A stretch of 64,000 nucleotides of DNA, taken from positions 1,674,501-1,738,500 of the forward strand of contig NZ_CALSFT010000002.1 in the NCBI RefSeq assembly GCF_943736995.1, written 5' to 3'. The notes beneath the pieces were generated by a model, which saw only the letters and a program-made list of their open reading frames with translations, searched no databases and was not told the DNA's origin. The position numbers and the translations under genes were made by a program. The stretch is from Sporosarcina sp. Marseille-Q4943. GTDB taxonomy: Bacteria > Bacillota > Bacilli > Bacillales_A > Planococcaceae. Positions 36,576 to 45,388 of this stretch are shown one piece after another (within the stretch, counting starts at the first letter, position 1; the number at the start of each line of letters is the position of its first letter).

Positions 36576-37661
36576 GTGAAAAGAATATATAAAATTGCTG
36601 TAATTGCGGGGGATGGCATAGGTCCTGAGGTAATTGATCAGGGAATTAAAGTACTCCACAAAGTAGCAGAACTAGACGGTAGTTTCGAGTTTAACTTTAC
36701 ACATTTTCCATGGGGTTGCGAATATTACGCCGAGCATGGTCGAATGATGGAGGAAGACGGGATTGAACAATTAAAACAATTTGATGCAATCTACTTGGGT
36801 GCTGTTGGTTTTCCAGGTGTTCCCGATCATATCTCCTTATGGGATTTATTATTGATCATCCGTAAGAGTTTTGATCAATACGTGAATATTCGTCCGGTGA
36901 AGCTATTGAAAGGTGCACATTGCCCATTAACAGATGTAAATCGTGAGGATATTGACATGTTGTTTATCCGTGAAAATACCGAAGGGGAATATTCTGGCGC
37001 TGGTGACTGGTTATTCAAAGGCCAAGAAAATGAAGTTGTGTTGCAAAATGGTGTCTTTTCACGTAAAGGGACGGAGCGAATTATTCGTTACGCATTTGAA
37101 ACGGCGAAAAAACAAGGACGCAGCTTAACAAGCATTAGTAAAGCAAACGCTTTAAACTATTCAATGGTTTTCTGGGATCAGGTTTTTGAAGAAGTGAGCG
37201 CGGAATATCCAGAAGTGGAAACGGCCTCTTATCTCGTGGATGCGGCAGCGATGCTTATGATTACAGATCCAAAACGATTTGAAGTCGTCGTTACATCGAA
37301 TTTATTCGGTGATATTTTGACGGATATTGGGGCTGCTTTGGCAGGTGGTATTGGCCTTGCGGCGGGTGCGAATGTGAATCCGGAGCGTGAGTTCCCGTCC
37401 ATGTTTGAGCCAGTTCATGGTTCTGCACCGGACATAGCCGGAAAGGGTATTGGAAATCCATTAGCTTCTATTTGGTCCGCTAGTCAAATGCTAGACCACT
37501 TTGGACACGAGAATTATGGCAGATTAGTTGTAGACGCAATTGAAGAATTGCTAATTGAGAACACGACATTAACACCAGATATGAAAGGAACGGCCTCTAC
37601 CTCTGAAGTCGGAGATCGTTTGGTCGGCATAATTGCAGAAATAATGCCTGCTACTGTATAA
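36576..37661 (+). CDS. D-malate/tartrate dehydrogenase-like decarboxylating enzyme
   Basis: 361 residues from GTG 36576, chosen because AAGGGTG lies 6 bases before it and the longer frame would overlap the ALDH gene. IAVIAGDGIGPEVIDQG opens the isocitrate/isopropylmalate dehydrogenase fold; FIRENTEGEYSG (about 130) and LFGDILTDIGAALAGG (about 245) carry the substrate and metal ligands. The TtuC/DmlA subgroup oxidatively decarboxylates D-malate to pyruvate. L-carnitine has the R configuration, so its malic semialdehyde would yield D-malate, and the gene fits the pathway. The leuB function itself is unlikely in this context. Confidence 0.85.
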   Translation: MKRIYKIAVIAGDGIGPEVIDQGIKVLHKVAELDGSFEFNFTHFPWGCEYYAEHGRMMEEDGIEQLKQFDAIYLGAVGFPGVPDHISLWDLLLIIRKSFDQYVNIRPVKLLKGAHCPLTDVNREDIDMLFIRENTEGEYSGAGDWLFKGQENEVVLQNGVFSRKGTERIIRYAFETAKKQGRSLTSISKANALNYSMVFWDQVFEEVSAEYPEVETASYLVDAAAMLMITDPKRFEVVVTSNLFGDILTDIGAALAGGIGLAAGANVNPEREFPSMFEPVHGSAPDIAGKGIGNPLASIWSASQMLDHFGHENYGRLVVDAIEELLIENTTLTPDMKGTASTSEVGDRLVGIIAEIMPATV

Positions 37662-37663
37662 GT

Positions 37664-37705
37664 AACTATCCTATCGGTGTGATTTTTCGCGCCGATAGTA
37701 TAGTT
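37664..37705 (+). terminator. intercistronic hairpin
   Basis: AACTAT-C-CTATCGG pairs with CCGATAG-T-ATAGTT, followed only by a weak T stretch. It may stabilise the upstream message or lower transporter expression rather than end transcription. Confidence 0.5.
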
Positions 37706-37770
37706 GTAAATTTTTAAATTGATGCATGATTCGGTTAACTAGAAGAGAGAGATCAACTAGGAGTGAATGC

Positions 37771-39396
37771 ATGAGAGGGAATACGATTGACAAACAGATT
37801 TTGAGTATCGCATTGGCATTGGTGGCACTATTAACGGTTCCGATTTTGATAAATCCAAAAAAAGGAACTGCTTTTTTAAACACAATTTTGAATACGATTA
37901 CAATCAATTTTGGACCCTTATATTTATGGGCCTGTTTGGGCATATTCGGTTTTTTACTTTGGATTGCATTCGGTAAATATGGAAAAGTAAAGTTAGGTAG
38001 TGGCAAGCCCGAGTTTTCTACGTTTAGCTGGCTAGCACTGATCTTTACTGCTGGAATCGGTTCTGGGATTATGTATTGGGGTATTATTGAATGGGCTTAC
38101 TACTATTCAAGTCCACCCTACGGACTCGATCCTCTGAGTGTGGAAGCGGCCAGTTTTGCTTCTACATATGGCATGTTCCATTGGGGATTCTCAGCTTGGG
38201 CAATTTACTGTGTTCCGTCAATCCCAATTGCGTACGCTGTCTATATTAAGAAGCATACGTCCTTCAGACTAAGTACGGCATGCCGAGGGATTATCGGCGA
38301 TCGTGCAGACGGGATTATAGGAAAAATCATTGATATTTGCTTCATGTTTGGACTGATTGGTGGAATTGGAACTTCACTAGCATTAGGTACACCGCTCTTG
38401 GCAGAAGGAATCCATCATTTGTTCGGTGTAGAGAAAACGCTTACACTGAATTTAGGGATTGTCGTATCGTTAATGGTTTTTTTCTCAATCTGTCTTTATT
38501 TCGGACTGAAGAAAGGGTTAAAGCTGTTAAGTGACTGGAATTTGTATTTATATATGGCGATTGCCGTATTTATCTTCATTTTCGGCCCGACGGCCTTTAT
38601 CGTTGCGAGTTTTTCAGAAAGCGTTGGTGTGTTGTTTCAAAACTTCTTTAGGATGAGTCTCTATACTGATCCAGTCGGAAAATCTGGTTTTAGTGAGTCG
38701 TGGACATTATTTTATTGGGGTTGGTGGTTTTCTTACGCACCATTTACGGGTATGTTTGCTGCTCGAATTTCTAAAGGGAGAACCATTAAATCGCTTATTA
38801 TTGGGCAATTGCTAGGCGGTACGTTAGGATGTTGGCTGGCGTTCGCGATATTCGGAAACACGAGTATGTTCTTCGAAATGACAGGTCTCGTCCCTGTATT
38901 GGACATTCTTCAAAATGAGGGTGCTCCTGCAGCCATTCTTGCGTCGTTGAATGCACTTCCGTTGGGCGGTATTGTGCTTGTCCTGTACTTGCTTGTGGCA
39001 GCGATTTTCCTTGCGACAACCGTTAACTCTGCAGCCTATACATTATCAGATGTCGCTTCTCAAAACTTACAAGCGGACGAAGAGCCTGCTCGCTGGTACC
39101 GTGTGTTTTGGGGAATATTGTTGACTAGTATCTCAATCGTTCTAATGTACGGCGATGGGTTAGAAGCGTTGCAGACACTATCCGTCATTACAGCACTGCC
39201 GTTAGTATTTATCATGTTGTTAATGATTGCTTCATTTGTTAAATGGATTAGATTAGATTATGACACAATCATTCGGGAGCAAGAAAACGCTGTAACTGAT
39301 AGTTCACATTCGGAAGAGGAACAAGTTCAAGTTGAGAAGAAACGGAAGCATTCGGATACAGCATCGATTCTTTCAAAAACTAGATTCGAAAATTAA
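37771..39396 (+). CDS. BCCT-family betaine/carnitine transporter
   Basis: 541 residues from ATG 37771 with AGGAGTG upstream. Twelve hydrophobic segments and the BCCT signature around residues 320-345: FYWGWWFSYAPFTGMFAARI followed by SKGRTIK. Trp- and Gly-rich TM4 and TM8 fit quaternary amine transport. The family imports glycine betaine, choline or carnitine by sodium or proton symport or by exchange. The last gene of the sigma-54 operon; carnitine uptake is the natural assignment, and antiport with a product is possible. Confidence 0.92.
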   Translation: MRGNTIDKQILSIALALVALLTVPILINPKKGTAFLNTILNTITINFGPLYLWACLGIFGFLLWIAFGKYGKVKLGSGKPEFSTFSWLALIFTAGIGSGIMYWGIIEWAYYYSSPPYGLDPLSVEAASFASTYGMFHWGFSAWAIYCVPSIPIAYAVYIKKHTSFRLSTACRGIIGDRADGIIGKIIDICFMFGLIGGIGTSLALGTPLLAEGIHHLFGVEKTLTLNLGIVVSLMVFFSICLYFGLKKGLKLLSDWNLYLYMAIAVFIFIFGPTAFIVASFSESVGVLFQNFFRMSLYTDPVGKSGFSESWTLFYWGWWFSYAPFTGMFAARISKGRTIKSLIIGQLLGGTLGCWLAFAIFGNTSMFFEMTGLVPVLDILQNEGAPAAILASLNALPLGGIVLVLYLLVAAIFLATTVNSAAYTLSDVASQNLQADEEPARWYRVFWGILLTSISIVLMYGDGLEALQTLSVITALPLVFIMLLMIASFVKWIRLDYDTIIREQENAVTDSSHSEEEQVQVEKKRKHSDTASILSKTRFEN

Positions 39397-39429
39397 AACG
39401 GCCCATAAGAATATCCCTAATTATTAATT

Positions 39430-39474
39430 GCATCCCAATTGTTAGAAGATTATCTGACAATTGGGATGCTTTTC
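39430..39474 (+). terminator. strong operon terminator
   Basis: GCATCCCAATTGT (39430-39442) pairs perfectly with ACAATTGGGATGC (39457-39469) and is followed by TTTTC. It closes the sigma-54 operon 33 bases after the transporter stop. Confidence 0.9.
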
Positions 39475-39805
39475 TTAGGGGGAATTGATAGAAAGGGGAA
39501 AGTTAGAATCTGTTCAATATAAGGTAGCTTTAATGCTTTTACTGTATGAGGACTAATCTTGAAGGAATGAAAGCTGATCATTGGTAAAAGGTTCGTTGTT
39601 GAGGGAAAACATCATATAACAAACTATTCGGAGACACAATTCATCTATGAATTAGTGTCTCCTTTTTAAATTATACCGGACCCGAATAGAATTTGAGTTA
39701 TCTCAATTGTCTAATGAAGAAATTGGTGAGCAAACACGTCGCCAATTCCTCAAAATAACAAAACGGATTTGGACGTTTCAGAATACCGCTGATTGATTGT
39801 TTTCT
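39475..39805. other. geneless gap with a second hairpin
   Basis: No gene seen. GAGACAC-AATTCAT pairs with ATGAATT-A-GTGTCTC (39631-39662), followed by CTTTTT; this second terminator-like hairpin suggests that a small transcript or lost gene once lay here. The end of the SEDS-protein gene on the other strand follows at 39806. Confidence 0.5.
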
Positions 39806-41104
39806 TTATGCTGAAATTATTCGTTTTCCGATATACGATTTTCGACGATAGACACTTAACACTATGCCGATTAAAAAGGCATTTAGCAGTAATGGTGTAA
39901 TCCCGTAGCTAATAAATGGCAACGATACTCCTGTTAGTGGTAAGAAACCAAACACCATGAAAATCGAGTAAATACTTTGGCAACAATATAATGTAACTGC
40001 TGCTATAACGAGTAATTTTCCAAATGATTGTGGCATTGTGCCTACCATCCATAAAATACGTAGCGCAATAGCGAATATGACAATAATGACTGAGATCCCT
40101 GCAACATAACCATACGCTTGAATAAGCTGTACTAATACAAAGTCAGTATGTGCTTCGGGAACATAGTAATTCGTTTCCGTGCCAAACCAACCAGCCGCCG
40201 CAAGTACTGTTTTTAATTGGAGCATCATGTAACCTTCTGAATCTGCATATAATTCAGGATGTAAAAATGCCGCGATGCGCACTGTTTGATAGGGCGCAAG
40301 TAAATAGTGATAGGCAAATACACTATACGCCAATATCGTTAATCCAATTCCCCCTACAACTAAAAATACATTACGCTTCGCTTTTCTTGTGAAATAACTA
40401 AAGCTGAACAATACAGCTACAACTGCAATATATAGCAGCGTTACAGTAAGATTCGGTAGCATCATAAAAAAGAATAGCGGAAGTATAAATAACCCAGTTA
40501 GCTGCCAACCTTTCAATTTATATTCAGTGAAAAATCCTGCAAACGCTACTAATAACAACGGTAGTACCGTCTCCGCCCGAATGAGAATCGGGCCGATTTT
40601 AAACATTGCCTCGCCATTAAAAAAGATATTCGGCATAAACAATAAAACAATAAATAACAACAGTGCAACCCCATATATGAGCATACTTAAGCGTTGTAAT
40701 TTACGGTAATCAATAAACATTAACATCGCCATTAACGCAATGGCTAAAACAATATGAACAACTTTATATTCGACAAAGTAACGTGTCATATCTGCCCCAA
40801 ATTGCTGATTAAAATCGGTCGTTAAAATAGGCACGAAGCTGACAACAATCAACATGATTACCCCGCTAATTAACCAAAAATCCCATTTTGGCCGATGAAT
40901 TTTGTCCATCGATTTCCCTAGCTGTGAAGCAGATCCCATTTCAGCAATCGATTTCTGCTCAGCCTCTTTTGGTGAGTAACCTTTGTTCATCCAAGCTTGT
41001 TTGGATTGCAGTAGATGATGCTGCAATTCTTCTTCTACGTAGCCGCGAGCATCTTTTGAGCGGATATAGCTCGTTACTTGCTGTAGAAATTCTTTATTCG
41101 ACAT
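39806..41104 (-). CDS. SEDS (FtsW/RodA/SpoVE) protein with N-terminal HAAS-type domain
   Basis: 432 residues from ATG 41104 (GGGGTG upstream), overlapping the PadR-like gene by 11 bases. The first 75 residues form a soluble helical 'permease prefix'/HAAS-type domain (YVEEELQHHLLQSKQAWMNK; EAEQKSIAEMGS), followed by about ten transmembrane helices. SEDS marks include PEAHTDFVLVQLIQAYGYVAG (in part) in the large extracellular loop, where the catalytic acidic residue lies, and GVSLPFISYG near the end. SEDS proteins polymerise peptidoglycan. The HAAS prefix and the PadR/ECF context suggest a stress-induced paralog rather than the housekeeping FtsW. Confidence 0.85.
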   Translation of the reverse strand: MSNKEFLQQVTSYIRSKDARGYVEEELQHHLLQSKQAWMNKGYSPKEAEQKSIAEMGSASQLGKSMDKIHRPKWDFWLISGVIMLIVVSFVPILTTDFNQQFGADMTRYFVEYKVVHIVLAIALMAMLMFIDYRKLQRLSMLIYGVALLLFIVLLFMPNIFFNGEAMFKIGPILIRAETVLPLLLVAFAGFFTEYKLKGWQLTGLFILPLFFFMMLPNLTVTLLYIAVVAVLFSFSYFTRKAKRNVFLVVGGIGLTILAYSVFAYHYLLAPYQTVRIAAFLHPELYADSEGYMMLQLKTVLAAAGWFGTETNYYVPEAHTDFVLVQLIQAYGYVAGISVIIVIFAIALRILWMVGTMPQSFGKLLVIAAVTLYCCQSIYSIFMVFGFLPLTGVSLPFISYGITPLLLNAFLIGIVLSVYRRKSYIGKRIISA

Positions 41105-41501
41105 GCATGCGCACCCCAAAAATTTGCTCCTTGATTGATAGCTTTACATGCGCGCCACCTTCCTGTAATTGCTTTTTACCAAGCAGCGTTAATTGATAGT
41201 ACTTCACGCCATTTTCCCACCTTGCAGTAAGCCAACCCTGCTGTTCAGCTTCATGTAAAATCGAGTAGATAAGCCCTTCATTATCAACAATTTGCTCAAA
41301 CCCGCGTACATGTAGCATTTGCGTTAACTCAACGCCTGATTTTACTTCCGTGAGCATAGATAACATTGTTTGTTTTAAGGGCAATACCTGTAGTTGTTTG
41401 TGTATTTGTTGTTGATGATTAGCCGAAAATTCGACTTTGTTAAAGGCGGTTTGATCGAGAGCTTTTTTTAAGTTTTTCAAACGTTCCTCCACCTTATTCA
41501 C
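41094..41501 (-). CDS. PadR-like transcriptional regulator
   Basis: 135 residues. The C-terminal two thirds follow the PadR winged-helix pattern: LPLKQTMLSMLTEVKSGVEL (helices 1-2), NEGLIYSILHEAEQQGWLTA, and the wing WENGVKYYQLTLLGKKQL. Unusual 40-residue N-terminal extension. It overlaps both neighbours (ECF sigma upstream by 8 bases, SEDS gene downstream by 11), so the three are translationally coupled. In such sets the PadR protein usually represses its own operon. Confidence 0.75.
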   Translation of the reverse strand: MNKVEERLKNLKKALDQTAFNKVEFSANHQQQIHKQLQVLPLKQTMLSMLTEVKSGVELTQMLHVRGFEQIVDNEGLIYSILHEAEQQGWLTARWENGVKYYQLTLLGKKQLQEGGAHVKLSIKEQIFGVRMHVE

Positions 41502-42030
41502 GCTCCAATCGTTTCTTTAATAGTTGTTTTGCTTTCCGCAACCTCGTCTTCACGGTACTTTCATTTAGCTGCAAGACGTCTGCCGTTTCCTTCATCGATT
41601 GCTCCTCGTAATAACATAAATAGATAACTTCGCGGTACTTTACCGGTAAAGAGAATACAGCTCGTGCTAGTTCATCATATTGTTGCCGCTGAATAACCTT
41701 CTGCTCGACACAATCTCCACTTTTCACTCGTGTGAATAGTTCTTCATCAGTCGCGTTCACATTTCTTGCGTACCAGCTTCGTAAATAATCCTTTGAATGA
41801 TTAATCGCAATGCGCCATAGCCAAGTTTTCATTGAGGAATTAAAATGGAAGGTTGGCAATGCCTTATAGCACTTTACAAATATTTCTTGTGTTAAATCCT
41901 CCGCAACAGAAAGGTTATGTACGTACTGCATAACAAGTTGCAATATATCTTGGCCGTAATCGGTCATTAGTTCATCTATGATTTTTTCATAGGAAAGTAG
42001 TTTCGTTTGTTCAATTGAATAGCTATCCAT
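41494..42030 (-). CDS. ECF RNA polymerase sigma factor
   Basis: 178 residues from ATG 42030 (GGGAGG 7 bases upstream), preferred to the ATG at 42093, which has no site. Region 2: LSVAEDLTQEIFVKCYKALP and WLWRIAINHSKDYLRSW; region 4: LPVKYREVIYLCYYEEQSMK and ADVLQLNESTVKTRLRKAK. It heads the sigma-PadR-SEDS operon. No classical anti-sigma gene is next to it, so the HAAS-SEDS or PadR partner may take that control role. An ECF-like promoter lies upstream. Confidence 0.9.
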   Translation of the reverse strand: MDSYSIEQTKLLSYEKIIDELMTDYGQDILQLVMQYVHNLSVAEDLTQEIFVKCYKALPTFHFNSSMKTWLWRIAINHSKDYLRSWYARNVNATDEELFTRVKSGDCVEQKVIQRQQYDELARAVFSLPVKYREVIYLCYYEEQSMKETADVLQLNESTVKTRLRKAKQLLKKRLERE

Positions 42031-42053
42031 TTCATATCCTCCCTTTAAAACAT

Positions 42054-42082
42054 TAGACGAGTGCCGATTGATGAAAGTTTGA
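42054..42082 (-). promoter_or_regulatory. ECF-type promoter of the sigma-PadR-SEDS operon
   Basis: On the minus strand TCAAAC, 17 bases, CGTCTA, close to the Bacillus ECF consensus TGAAAC-N16/17-CGTC. It is 24 bases before the start codon, so the leader is short. Autoregulation is likely. Confidence 0.55.
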
Positions 42083-42412
42083 TTTTTTTTCAAGTAATAT
42101 ATATATAATTAGATTGAAAGATTTATAGGAGGTCAAATCCCAGAGATTATCCCTGCAATAAAGTGCCACGGAGCGGACTCGTTTTTTCATGCGAGGACCG
42201 TCTAACCGGTTTTATCTCTATTTTAAAATAAAAAGAACTTAGACAAACACCAAAGTTCCCGGTGTTTGACTGTATACTTATTAACTCGTTAGTATTGTTG
42301 AAGTTGCTAATACATTATGAAGGACAAGGATATTTCCCTTGTCTTTTTATTTTGAAAAAATGAACTTTTAATCTCTGAGCCTCGTTTATACTTATGAAAG
42401 GGGGAATCACTC
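42083..42412. other. divergent region between two ECF sigma genes
   Basis: No gene. Hairpins: CAAACACC with GGTGTTTG (42244-42268, no T-run) and GACAAGG with CCTTGTC (42323-42343) followed by TTTTTATTTT, an intrinsic terminator on the plus strand just before the second sigma promoter. Promoters for both genes flank it. Confidence 0.6.
42361..42388 (+). promoter_or_regulatory. ECF-type promoter of the second sigma gene
   Basis: TGAACT, 16 bases, CGTTTA, near the ECF consensus TGAAAC-N16-CGT. It lies 25 bases before the GTG start and just after a terminator. This suggests autoregulation by the encoded sigma or cross-control by the divergent one. Confidence 0.55.
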
Positions 42413-42925
42413 GTGAATAAAGAACAATTGTTAGAAGAAATAATGGACCATTACACAGATCTATTATTTCGAATTGCTTATTACTATACGAAAGATATAC
42501 AAGTATCTGAAGACATCGTACAAGATACATTCGTGAAATTTTACCATTCATCTCATTATGAAGAACAAGGAAACATAAAAGCTTACTTAACAAAAATGAC
42601 AATTAATCGTTGTAAAGATTATTTAAGAAGTTGGTCTTATCGTAAAATAATCGTCAAAAAGAAGTTAACACAAAAACACTACTCTCATAAAGATCTCCTA
42701 ATTCAGTCTGATGAAACAGATTTGCTTGATGAAGCAATCCTATCACTGCCTATCAAAAAACGGGAGGCGATTATTTATTATTATCTTGAAAATATGTCGA
42801 TTAAAGAAATCGCTTCACTTTTATCTGTTTCTGAAAATACCGTGAAGTCAAGGTTGAGGAGCGGTAAAGAGTCATTGAGATCGAGTTTAGAACATATCGA
42901 GTGGGAGGTGTTATTACATGACTAA
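42413..42925 (+). CDS. ECF RNA polymerase sigma factor
   Basis: 170 residues from GTG 42413 (AAAGGGGG upstream). Region 2: DIQVSEDIVQDTFVKFYHSS and LTKMTINRCKDYLRSW; region 4: LPIKKREAIIYYYLENMSIK and ASLLSVSENTVKSRLRSGK. It overlaps the next gene, a membrane protein, by 8 bases, the usual sigma/anti-sigma layout. The Trp-rich KDYLRSW in region 2 is shared with the divergent sigma, so the two are related paralogs. Confidence 0.92.
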   Translation: MNKEQLLEEIMDHYTDLLFRIAYYYTKDIQVSEDIVQDTFVKFYHSSHYEEQGNIKAYLTKMTINRCKDYLRSWSYRKIIVKKKLTQKHYSHKDLLIQSDETDLLDEAILSLPIKKREAIIYYYLENMSIKEIASLLSVSENTVKSRLRSGKESLRSSLEHIEWEVLLHD

Positions 42926-43970
42926 TTACCGAATGAAACGGCTTCAAAATACAGTGGAAAATAAAAAAAGAATTATGTTGAATACTCGACAAAAAATAGC
43001 GGCGCCTAAGAAAAAAACAATAAATTGGACGTGTTTTTCAACGTCAATGGCTGCCGCTTTTTTCTGTATAGTTGGTGCATTTCTATTATGGGATTCAATT
43101 GAGAATCCTCCGATCATCAACAATCCAACTATGTTTGATGAACAGACTAAAGTTGAAAAAATGTTTAATGAATCTGAAGTTGAACTGATGGTTATTGATA
43201 TTGGAAGTGAATCGATAAAGATTGAAGATAGAGAAACAATCGGATTCATAGCCGATTGGTTAAACGAAGTATCTTCTAAGCCTCAGCAGAAGCTAGAGGA
43301 TAATTCACCAGTTTATTATGATATTTATATACAAAATAAGGGCTATTATCCGTCTGGAGCAATTTCCATAACGAGTGATAAGTTGATAATTGGAGAAAAC
43401 TTTAATGAAATCTCTACTCAACAATATGAAACGATTTCCCGTCTTTTATCTGAAATACAGGACAGAGGATATGATCGTGTATCCAACGAACTTTTTGAAA
43501 TAAAAGTAGGGGCCAACTATGATATTGCAGATGCTACTTCCCATTCAGGTTGGAAAACATCTCCAGATGGTTTACAACGAGCAACAATTGATGGAAAAGG
43601 TGAACATGCATTTGAAGAAGGAGAAGCGTTACTAGTTATAGAAAACCTGAAAACGAACCAATCGACCATATATAGGCTCAAAGATAACAGTGATGCTCAA
43701 AATACCCCTAAATATGTTGAATGGATTGACGAAAACCGCCTATTTGTGATTGTTGGTTTCGCTCATGGTACCGTGACAAAAGGCGGTCGACTTTATGAAA
43801 TGAACCTAGAGGATAATACCGTTATTCCAGTATTTGAAGATCAAGCAGTCAATGAAGAAATTACGTCTATTAAAGCCAATGCCGACGGTACATTCACGTA
43901 TGAAAAATATGATGTTTTTTCTGAAAGCTACGTAGAAGAGGGTACACTTCCATTTCCACCCGCGAAGTAA
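42918..43970 (+). CDS. membrane anti-sigma factor candidate with DUF4652-like domain
   Basis: 350 residues. A basic cytoplasmic N-terminus of about 38 residues, one transmembrane segment (about 42-60, STSMAAAFFCIVGAFLLW), then an extracytoplasmic part. Its C-terminal half (GWKTSPDGLQRATIDGKGE; KYVEWIDENRLFVIVGFAHG; LYEMNLEDNTVIPVF) fits the beta-propeller-like DUF4652 domain. Coupled to the upstream ECF sigma gene, it probably sequesters the sigma via its N-terminus; the signal is unknown. Confidence 0.75.
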   Translation: MTNYRMKRLQNTVENKKRIMLNTRQKIAAPKKKTINWTCFSTSMAAAFFCIVGAFLLWDSIENPPIINNPTMFDEQTKVEKMFNESEVELMVIDIGSESIKIEDRETIGFIADWLNEVSSKPQQKLEDNSPVYYDIYIQNKGYYPSGAISITSDKLIIGENFNEISTQQYETISRLLSEIQDRGYDRVSNELFEIKVGANYDIADATSHSGWKTSPDGLQRATIDGKGEHAFEEGEALLVIENLKTNQSTIYRLKDNSDAQNTPKYVEWIDENRLFVIVGFAHGTVTKGGRLYEMNLEDNTVIPVFEDQAVNEEITSIKANADGTFTYEKYDVFSESYVEEGTLPFPPAK

Positions 43971-44224
43971 TGAAATGTTTATAAAAATGAATAACTCCTT
44001 ATCGGTCAATTAAACCCAATATGCAACCTTCAACTTTTCGGTAGTAATAGAACAATCACTGACATGAAGGTTCTAGGATTGGCACTAAGACTATGGTAGG
44101 TAGAAACGATAAGTAGACCATATAGCTGATTAATTTGAATAAGTTGGACTGGAAACATTTCTGCTAACGTATTTATTTAAAAAACAAAAGAAGTAATTGA
44201 AAGTTATTTGGTTGTTTAACTAAT

Positions 44225-44273
44225 AAGGAACCTGGCTCTAAACGATTCTGATTTGTTTAGAACTTGGTTCCTT
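44225..44273 (+). terminator. long hairpin in a geneless gap
   Basis: AAGGAACC pairs with GGTTCCTT and CTAAAC with GTTTAG inside, with a few mismatches, followed by ATTTATG. The gap 43971-44527 has no gene; apart from this hairpin and the palindrome at 44471 I see nothing in it. Confidence 0.6.
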
Positions 44274-44470
44274 ATTTATGGGCAATATCGGTAATAGTCT
44301 CGTTTGGGTTCGAATCATTCCCTTTCATATATAGCTATCATTTGGAAGGTGCTCTCAATTTCACCTTAGATATCGAGTAGTAACATCTCTGTGCGGAGCA
44401 AGTTATATGGAAAGTTCAGAAAACCGATTGTACTCTGCGAATTTTCATGTTAGAATAACTTACGCTCATA

Positions 44471-44490
44471 AATGAAGTGTACACTTCATT
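44471..44490. promoter_or_regulatory. perfect 20-bp palindrome, candidate operator
   Basis: AATGAAGTGTACACTTCATT is a perfect inverted repeat, ending 37 bases before the RpiR gene. It is a likely binding site for a dimeric regulator, most simply RpiR itself. Confidence 0.65.
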
Positions 44491-44527
44491 TTAGTGAAAA
44501 AAATGCTGATACTTCAAATGGTGATCA

Positions 44528-45388
44528 ATGATGAAATTAAGAGAGCTCGTGCATGAGCATTTGCATAACTTATCGAAAAGCCAAAGGAAAGTAGCTACTT
44601 ATATCTTGGATCATCCCCGGAATGTTGCCGTGTCATCAGCACAGGAAATCGGCAGGATAATCGGGGTGAGTGAAACGACGGTCATCCGTTTTTGCTATAG
44701 TCTCGGATTTTCCGGTTATACCGAATTGCAAAAAAACACTCGGGAACAGCTGTTATTTCAAGAAAGCAGTTTGCATACTTATCAGCAATCCAAGCTTGAA
44801 CTGGAACAAGCGCCCCATTTTTACGAACAAGTGATGGAACAGGATTGCAGGACCATTACGGAAACAATCAAGCAGATCAATGAGACAGACTATGAAACGG
44901 CGATAGCCCATCTTTCCAATGCAGAAACGATTTACATATTAGGGCTTCGGTCCTCTCATGCCGCGGCGAGTTGGCTTTCCTATACACTCGGATTGGTCAG
45001 GCATGACGTCAAGCTTATTCGTACTGAATCGGAAGATATCATTCGAACGCTAAGTACCATGAATGACAAATCCGTTTTGGTTGCCATTTCTTTTCATCGC
45101 TATTTAAAAGAAACGGTCCGCATCGCTGAATTGGCCCATGAACAGCAAGCCTTTGTAATCGCGATTACGGACTCGTTGTTGGCGCCCATTGAAGCACATA
45201 GCGATGTGCTCTTTCCTATCTATTCACCAAAAAAATCTACACTCGATGCGACGGCTTCATTGTTTTCATTTATGAATGCAATAGTTGCCGGGGTATCCGT
45301 GAAGGAAAAGGATAACTTTGAGAAACACCAAAAAACCTATCAATCATTGAAAAGTGATTTCTTATTTGTTGAAGGGACGGAAAAATGA
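44528..45388 (+). CDS. RpiR/MurR-family transcriptional regulator
   Basis: 286 residues. N-terminal HTH_6 domain (about 1-77: SKSQRKVATYILDHPRNVAV; GRIIGVSETTVIRFCYSLGF) and a C-terminal SIS domain (about 125-260: IYILGLRSSHAAASWLSYTL; VLVAISFHRYLKETV). SIS domains usually bind phosphosugars, but RpiR members also control amino acid catabolic genes. The start may be ATG 44528 or 44531. It overlaps the M20 gene by 4 bases, so it is part of the operon it presumably controls. Confidence 0.92.
   Translation: MMKLRELVHEHLHNLSKSQRKVATYILDHPRNVAVSSAQEIGRIIGVSETTVIRFCYSLGFSGYTELQKNTREQLLFQESSLHTYQQSKLELEQAPHFYEQVMEQDCRTITETIKQINETDYETAIAHLSNAETIYILGLRSSHAAASWLSYTLGLVRHDVKLIRTESEDIIRTLSTMNDKSVLVAISFHRYLKETVRIAELAHEQQAFVIAITDSLLAPIEAHSDVLFPIYSPKKSTLDATASLFSFMNAIVAGVSVKEKDNFEKHQKTYQSLKSDFLFVEGTEK

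Noticed and set aside
36576..37661. 3-isopropylmalate dehydrogenase (leuB)
   Set aside because: No leuA, leuC or leuD genes nearby; the context of oxygenase and ALDH favours the D-malate/tartrate branch of the family.
42110..42240. Possible riboswitch in the leader upstream of the first ECF sigma gene
   Set aside because: Some paired segments are visible but I could match them to no known riboswitch, and they lie upstream of the likely promoter.
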